Assembly: GCF_003846175.1 (NCBI RefSeq)
Contig: NZ_ML123046.1
Span: forward strand, 344,906-408,905
DNA length: 64,000 nt
Origin: Streptomyces sp. ADI95-17
Lineage (GTDB): Bacteria; Actinomycetota; Actinomycetes; Streptomycetales; Streptomycetaceae
Direction: 5' to 3'
The position numbers were made by a program, and so were the translations under genes. Numbering within the stretch: position 1 is the first letter of the stretch; each line of letters starts with the position of its first letter. The notes beneath the pieces are model-generated. The model was not told where the DNA came from and ran no database searches. It saw only the letters and a program-made list of their open reading frames with translations. Positions 59,337-64,000 of this stretch are shown one piece after another.

Positions 59337-60158
59337 ATGCAGCACGCAGTGGGGGCCCCGCTGCCGCCGCCCCAAGGACCCGGAAGCGGACCTGTCGGCT
59401 GGTCGCACCAGGCCCAGCACCCCGGCCACCCCGGTCCGCCGGGGCCGCCGCCCATCACCCCGCCCGCGCCCGGCGGCTGGAGCGGGCCGGCCCCGCACCA
59501 CGCCCCGGGCCCTCCCCTCAGGGAGACCACGGGACACGTCCAGCTGCCGCCCGGCGGCCCGGTCCCGTTGCCCGCACCGCCCGCCGAGCCCGGCACCGGC
59601 AGCGCGACCCTCGCGGTCCTCCTGATCGGCCCCGCGGGCGCCGGCAAGACCACCGTGGCCAAGCTCTGGGCCAGCCGCCGCCGGGTGCCCACCGCCCATG
59701 TCAGCCTCGACGACGTCCGCGAATGGGTCTGCTCCGGTTTCGCCGACCCGCAGGCCGGGTGGAACGACCACTCCGAGGCCCAGTACCGCCTGGCCCGCCG
59801 CACCTGCGGCTTCGCCGCCCGCAATTTCCTCGCCAACGGCATCTCCTGCATCCTCGACGACGCGGTCTTCCCCGACCGGCCGGTGGTCGGACTCGGCGGC
59901 TGGAAGCGCCATGTCGGCCCCGGACTCCTGCCCGTCGTGCTGCTGCCCGGCCTGGAGATCGTGCTGGAGCGCAACGCCGCCCGCAGCGGGAACCGCCGCC
60001 TCTCGGACGAGGAGGTCGCCAGGATCCACGGCAGGATGGCCGGCTGGTACGGCTCCGGGCTGCCGATCATCGACAACTCGACGTACGACGTGGAGACCAC
60101 CGCCCGCGTCCTGGACGACATACTCGCCCGCTCCATAGCCAGCCCGCCGACCTGGTGA
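59337..60158 (+). CDS. P-loop ATPase/kinase-like protein with Pro-rich N-terminus
   Basis: A 273-residue protein. About 85 N-terminal residues are Pro/Gly/His-rich. The remainder is a zeta-toxin/polynucleotide-kinase-like P-loop domain: GPAGAGKT (98-105), HVSLDDVREWVCSG, then SCILDDAVFP and an arginine-rich lid (ARSGNRRLSDEEV). Substrate unknown; homologues are annotated only as AAA-type ATP-binding proteins. The ATG at 59337 has GGAG upstream. It is not obviously paired with a toxin or antitoxin gene. Confidence 0.75.
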   Translation: MQHAVGAPLPPPQGPGSGPVGWSHQAQHPGHPGPPGPPPITPPAPGGWSGPAPHHAPGPPLRETTGHVQLPPGGPVPLPAPPAEPGTGSATLAVLLIGPAGAGKTTVAKLWASRRRVPTAHVSLDDVREWVCSGFADPQAGWNDHSEAQYRLARRTCGFAARNFLANGISCILDDAVFPDRPVVGLGGWKRHVGPGLLPVVLLPGLEIVLERNAARSGNRRLSDEEVARIHGRMAGWYGSGLPIIDNSTYDVETTARVLDDILARSIASPPTW

Positions 60159-60252
60159 ACCGTCACCGGGCGGTGCTCCCGGCGCCCGGCCGCCCCCCCC
60201 GGTCGGGTGCGCTGACCGCGCAGGCCCGCGCCACCGCTCGTAGGCTCGTGGC

Positions 60253-61359
60253 ATGTCAGAGGTGTACGCCGTCCGCCGCGGGCTGCTTCGCGACCGGTGC
60301 GCCGCCGTCGGATCCGCGGCCGCTCTGGTCTCCCGCCCCGCCAACGTCCGCTATCTCGCGGGCGGAGCGCCCCCGGGTGCCGTGCTGCTGCTCGGACCCG
60401 GCGGGGACGTCCTGATCTCTCCCCGGGACCCGGGCGGTGATCCCGCCGACGGGCGCACCGACGACCAGCTGAGGGTCTCCCCGCTGCCGGCCTCCGACGG
60501 TGATCCGGCGGTCGCGGCCGCCGATCTGGCCGGCTCCTCGGGCGCGGAGTCGCTGGCCGTCGAGGAGCACCATCTGACGGTCGCCCGCCACCGGGCCATG
60601 GGCTCGGTGGCCCCGCGGCTGAGGCTGGCCGATCTCGGTGCCACCGTCGAGCAGCTGCGGGTGGTCAAGGACGAGGAGGAGATCGCCTGCCTGCGGATCG
60701 CCGCCGAGATCACCGACCAGGCCCTGGGCGAACTCCTCGAATCCATCCTGGTGGGCCGCACCGAACGGCACCTCGCCCTGGAGCTGGAGCGCCGCCTGGT
60801 GGACCACGGCGCCGACGGCCCCGCCTTCGCCACCTCCGTGGCCACCGGACCGAACTCGGGCCAGGGCCGCCACCGCCCCTCGGACCGGCGGGTGGAGGAG
60901 GGAGATTTCCTCTCCGTCTGCCTCGGCGCGAACTACCGCGGCTACCGCTGCGAGATCGGCCGTACGTTCGTCATCGGGACGACGCCGGCCGACTGGCAGA
61001 TCGAGCTCTACGACCTGGTTTTCGCCGCTCAGCGGGCCGGGCGCGAGGCCCTCGTACCGGGCGCGGCCTACCGCGACGTGGACCGTGCGGCCCGGCATCT
61101 CCTGGACTCCGCGGGGCACGGCGGGGGTCTGGCACCCTGGACCGGGCACGGGGTGGGACTCGAAATCGACGAGGACCCGCAGTTGGCACCTGCGGCCATG
61201 GGTAAACTGGACGCTTGTGTGCCGGTCACCGTCGAACCGGGGGTCCACCTCCCGGGCCGGGGCGGGGTCCGGATCGATGACACGCTCGTCGTGCGCCCCG
61301 AGGCGGACGGCGGACCCGAGCTACTCACCATTACGACCAAGGAGCTGCTCGCGCTCTAG
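60253..61359 (+). CDS. M24 (Xaa-Pro) peptidase-like protein with substituted metal ligands
   Basis: A 368-residue protein with the creatinase/pita-bread fold of aminopeptidase P. Metal ligands of active M24 enzymes are Asp, Asp, His, Glu, Glu; here they are Cys223 (in SVCLGANY), Glu234 (in RCEIGRTF), His299 (TGHGVG), Glu328 (VEPGVH) and Asp342 (RIDDTL). The 11-residue spacing of the first pair is exactly kept, so the alignment is firm. Three of five ligands are changed, so peptidase activity is doubtful or altered. It lies between the P-loop gene and efp, as Pep-like genes often do. Confidence 0.83.
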   Translation: MSEVYAVRRGLLRDRCAAVGSAAALVSRPANVRYLAGGAPPGAVLLLGPGGDVLISPRDPGGDPADGRTDDQLRVSPLPASDGDPAVAAADLAGSSGAESLAVEEHHLTVARHRAMGSVAPRLRLADLGATVEQLRVVKDEEEIACLRIAAEITDQALGELLESILVGRTERHLALELERRLVDHGADGPAFATSVATGPNSGQGRHRPSDRRVEEGDFLSVCLGANYRGYRCEIGRTFVIGTTPADWQIELYDLVFAAQRAGREALVPGAAYRDVDRAARHLLDSAGHGGGLAPWTGHGVGLEIDEDPQLAPAAMGKLDACVPVTVEPGVHLPGRGGVRIDDTLVVRPEADGGPELLTITTKELLAL

Positions 61360-61409
61360 CGCGCATCCTCGGTCGTTCCACCAGCTTCAGTCCAGGAGAT
61401 TCCGCAACC

Positions 61410-61976
61410 GTGGCTTCCACGAACGACCTCAAGAACGGCCTGGTGCTCAAGCTCGACGGAGGCCAGCTCTGGTCCGTCGTCGAGTTCCAGCACGTCAAGC
61501 CCGGCAAGGGCCCGGCCTTCGTGCGCACCAAGCTCAAGAACGTGCTCTCCGGCAAGGTCGTCGACAAGACGTTCAACGCCGGCGTGAAGGTCGAAACGGC
61601 CACCATCGACCGTCGCGACATGCAGTTCTCGTACATGGACGGCGAGTACTTCGTCTTCATGGACATGGACACCTACGACCAGCTCATGGTCGACCGCAAG
61701 GCTGTCGGCGACGCCGCCAACTTCCTGATCGAGGGCTTCACCGCCTCGGTGGCGCAGCACGAGGGCGAGGTGCTCTACGTCGAGCTCCCGGCCGCCGTCG
61801 AGCTCGTCATCCAGGAGACCGAGCCGGGCGTCCAGGGCGACCGCTCCACCGGTGGCACCAAGCCCGCCACCCTGGAGACCGGTTACCAGATCCAGGTCCC
61901 GCTCTTCATCACCACCGGTGAGAAGGTCAAGGTCGACACCCGCACCAGCGACTACCTCGGCCGGGTGAACAGCTAA
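61410..61976 (+). CDS. efp: Translation elongation factor P
   Basis: A 188-residue EF-P with KOW, OB and S1-like domains. The tip loop is KPGKGPAFV with Lys33 at the position modified in some bacteria; in actinobacteria it is thought to act without the EpmA system. It relieves ribosome stalling at polyproline. The GTG at 61410 has AGGAG upstream. nusB follows 2 nt after the stop. Confidence 0.97.
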   Translation: MASTNDLKNGLVLKLDGGQLWSVVEFQHVKPGKGPAFVRTKLKNVLSGKVVDKTFNAGVKVETATIDRRDMQFSYMDGEYFVFMDMDTYDQLMVDRKAVGDAANFLIEGFTASVAQHEGEVLYVELPAAVELVIQETEPGVQGDRSTGGTKPATLETGYQIQVPLFITTGEKVKVDTRTSDYLGRVNS

Positions 61977-61978
61977 CC

Positions 61979-62410
61979 GTGGCTGCCCGGAACAAGGCCC
62001 GCAAGCGTGCCTTCCAGATCCTCTTCGAGGCCGACCAGCGCGGCGAGTCCGTGCAGACGGTCCTCGCGGACTGGGTGCGGCACTCGCGGGCCGACACCCG
62101 TCAGCCGCCGGTCACCGAGTACACGATGGAGCTGATCGAGGGGTACGCGCAGTACGCGGACCGGATCGACGACCTCATCGTGACCTACGCGGTGGACTGG
62201 GAGATCGACCGCATGCCGGTCGTCGACCGGAACATCCTGCGGCTCGGCGCCTACGAGCTGATCTGGGTGGACGGCACCCCGGACGCGGTGGTGATCGACG
62301 AGGCGGTCCAGCTCGCCAAGGAGTTCTCCACCGATGACTCCCCGTCCTTCGTGAACGGGCTGCTGGCCCGCTTCAAGGACCTCAAGCCGAACCTCCGCCG
62401 GGAGCAGTAG
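61979..62410 (+). CDS. nusB: Transcription antitermination factor NusB
   Basis: A 143-residue all-helical protein with the NusB signature RKRAFQILFEADQRGES and, later, DRNILRLGAYELIW. It binds boxA RNA together with S10 during rRNA antitermination. The GTG at 61979 is 2 nt after efp. Confidence 0.95.
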   Translation: MAARNKARKRAFQILFEADQRGESVQTVLADWVRHSRADTRQPPVTEYTMELIEGYAQYADRIDDLIVTYAVDWEIDRMPVVDRNILRLGAYELIWVDGTPDAVVIDEAVQLAKEFSTDDSPSFVNGLLARFKDLKPNLRREQ

Positions 62411-62431
62411 CCTCCGGCGGCGTTCAGCCGA

Positions 62432-62467
62432 CGAAGGGCCCACGGTCGCTCGACCGTGGGCCCTTCG
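62432..62467 (+). terminator. Terminator after nusB
   Basis: A 15-bp perfect stem (62432-62446 with 62453-62467) closed by a 6-nt loop, 21 nt after the stop codon. Confidence 0.85.
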
Positions 62468-62516
62468 GCATGCTGCGGCCGGCCACGCGCGAAGCACCGT
62501 GCGGCCGCCACGTACG

Positions 62517-62568
62517 AAAAAGCCGTGCCGGCGCGGGCACCCGATGGGGTGAACCGCGCCGGCACGGC
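62517..62568 (-). terminator. Intrinsic terminator of bldD
   Basis: A 15-bp perfect stem (62522-62536 with 62554-62568) followed on the minus strand by TTTTT (62521-62517). It is the only classical U-tract terminator I see in the window, 22 nt after bldD. Confidence 0.9.
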
Positions 62569-62590
62569 GGCACGTTTCTTCAGGGGGCCC

Positions 62591-63091
62591 TCAGCCCTCT
62601 TCGTGGGCCACGGCGCGACGCGCGTCCGCGTCCAGCACTCCCCAGCTGATCAGCTGCTCCGTGAGCACGGACGGCGACTGGTCGTAGATCACGGCCAGTG
62701 TGCGCAGGTCGTCCTGGCGGATCGAGAGCACCTTGCCGTTGTAGTCACCGCGCTGGCTCTGGATCGTCGCCGCGTAGCGCTGCAGCGGACCGGCCTTCTC
62801 CGGCGGGACGTGGGCGAGGCGCTCCAGGTCCAGAACGAGCTTCGGCGGCGGCTCGGCGGCACCGCCGGGCGTCGTACCGGGCAGGAGCTCCTGGACCGGG
62901 ACCCCGTAGAAGTCCGCGAGCTCAGCGAGGCGCTGTACGGTCACGGCACGGTCGCCGCGCTCGTACGAACCGACCACGACGGCCTTCCAGCGGCCCTGGG
63001 ACTTCTCCTCCACGCCATGGAGGGAGAGGCCCTGCTGGGTGCGGATGGCACGGAGTTTGGCCCCGAGCTGTTTTGCGTATTCGCTGGACAT
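62591..63091 (-). CDS. bldD: Developmental master regulator BldD
   Basis: A 166-residue XRE-type regulator. Helix-turn-helix (about 9-66) includes TQQGLSLHGVEEKSQGRWKA. The C-terminal c-di-GMP signature R114-G-D116-x8-R125-Q-D-D128 is complete, so the protein should dimerise through the tetrameric c-di-GMP ligand and hold vegetative genes' sporulation targets off. The ATG at 63091 has GGGGAG upstream; the frame extends further to 63115 without support. Two BldD-type sites in its promoter region imply autoregulation. It is transcribed opposite to pyrR. Confidence 0.98.
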   Translation of the reverse strand: MSSEYAKQLGAKLRAIRTQQGLSLHGVEEKSQGRWKAVVVGSYERGDRAVTVQRLAELADFYGVPVQELLPGTTPGGAAEPPPKLVLDLERLAHVPPEKAGPLQRYAATIQSQRGDYNGKVLSIRQDDLRTLAVIYDQSPSVLTEQLISWGVLDADARRAVAHEEG

Positions 63092-63140
63092 AAGGCTCCC
63101 CGGACGCTGGGACATTTCGCGGCTCCGCCGCGTTGCTGGT

Positions 63141-63168
63141 AACTCACTGTGAGGTTACGCAGCGTTAC
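63141..63168. promoter_or_regulatory. Two tandem BldD boxes upstream of bldD
   Basis: TTACGCAGCGTTA (63156-63168) matches every fixed position of the BldD consensus TnACnCWGnGTnA. TAACTCACTGTGA (63141-63153) matches with one exception. They lie 50-77 bp upstream of the bldD start, consistent with the known autorepression. Confidence 0.8.
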
Positions 63169-63276
63169 TTGGATGCGTCAAGCCGAATGGTCCGGACCGG
63201 CACCTCCCGGGGGCGGGAGCGGGGGCCGGCGCAAGCCCTGGTAACGTGGATGACGCAATTTCGACGTCCTTTAAGG

Positions 63277-63897
<621 letters not shown>

Positions 63898-63989
63898 CCC
63901 CACCACCCCCGTACGGCCCACCACGAGCCACTACGGCTGCTTCCGCACGCCCGCATGCCTGAACCCTCCAGCCCCCGGAGAACACCCAG

Positions 63990-64000
63990 ATGAAGCGCCA
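63990..64000 (+). CDS. pyrB: Start of pyrB (aspartate carbamoyltransferase), truncated by window end
   Basis: ATGAAGCGCCA encodes Met-Lys-Arg, the N-terminus expected of streptomycete aspartate carbamoyltransferase, after CGGAGAAC. Only 11 bases are in the window, so the call rests on position after pyrR. Confidence 0.55.

Overview
This is a Streptomyces (high-GC actinomycete) chromosome segment. SsgB (6911-7324, minus) and BldD (62591-63091, minus), two developmental proteins typical of streptomycetes, are both recognisable, and the rest of the gene order matches the conserved core of Streptomyces chromosomes. GTG and TTG starts are frequent, stop and start codons often overlap (ATGA, GTGA, TGATG), and G/C dominates third codon positions. 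The block thrS - HIT/Ap4A phosphorylase - pgsA - acyltransferase - pimA - pdxS/pdxT - yebC - ruvCAB - yajC/secD/secF - apt - relA - hisS is also the order seen in mycobacteria. Nothing resembles a prophage, ICE, IS element or CRISPR array.

Layout. 1-8.2 kb: tRNA-Gly and tRNA-Cys, a pabB/pabC-like pair, a tandem GNAT protein, a DsbA-like protein, a LacI-family regulator with a perfect palindromic operator candidate, a 51-residue membrane protein, a CGNR zinc-finger regulator, ssgB, and a first tRNA-Val. 8.2-14.6 kb: a structured non-coding stretch, a very large polytopic membrane protein, an SRPBCC protein, a second identical tRNA-Val, a DnaQ-like exonuclease and, divergent from it, a coupled two-gene operon of a DUF4365 (PD-(D/E)XK-like) protein and a partner of unknown function. 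14.6-25.8 kb: thrS, a potassium channel, an Ap4A phosphorylase-like HIT protein, EF-G2 and the phosphatidylinositol mannoside genes. 25.9-37.7 kb: PLP synthesis, Holliday-junction processing, Sec accessory proteins, apt and relA. 37.7-46.1 kb: a DUF349 protein, a cyclophilin, a metallo-hydrolase, hisS, an ABC-transporter pseudogene, a VKOR protein, rarA and a DUF2470 gene. 46.1-54.9 kb: rpsD, a STAND-type ATPase, two small envelope-type proteins, alaS, ruvX and mltG. 54.9-64 kb: aroE, aroC, a continuous aroK-aroB frame, aroQ, a P-loop protein, an M24 peptidase with substituted metal ligands, efp, nusB, bldD, pyrR and the first bases of pyrB.

Themes. Several units form pathways: chorismate synthesis (aroE, aroC, aroKB, aroQ) with chorismate use (pabB/pabC) 55 kb away; PLP synthase; the RuvABC resolvasome with RuvX and RarA elsewhere; SecD/SecF/YajC; and translation genes (three aminoacyl-tRNA synthetases, rpsD, efp, EF-G2). 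Visible regulation includes a DmdR1/DtxR-type iron box in the 56-bp gap between a DUF2470 gene and rpsD, two BldD-type boxes in front of bldD and a weaker one near ssgB, and a PyrR-type RNA loop in front of pyrR.

The less ordinary items are the DUF4365 operon, the AroK-AroB fusion frame, the altered M24 active site, the decayed ABC transporter, and the iron box beside rpsD. All functional statements come from sequence motifs and context; no database search was run.
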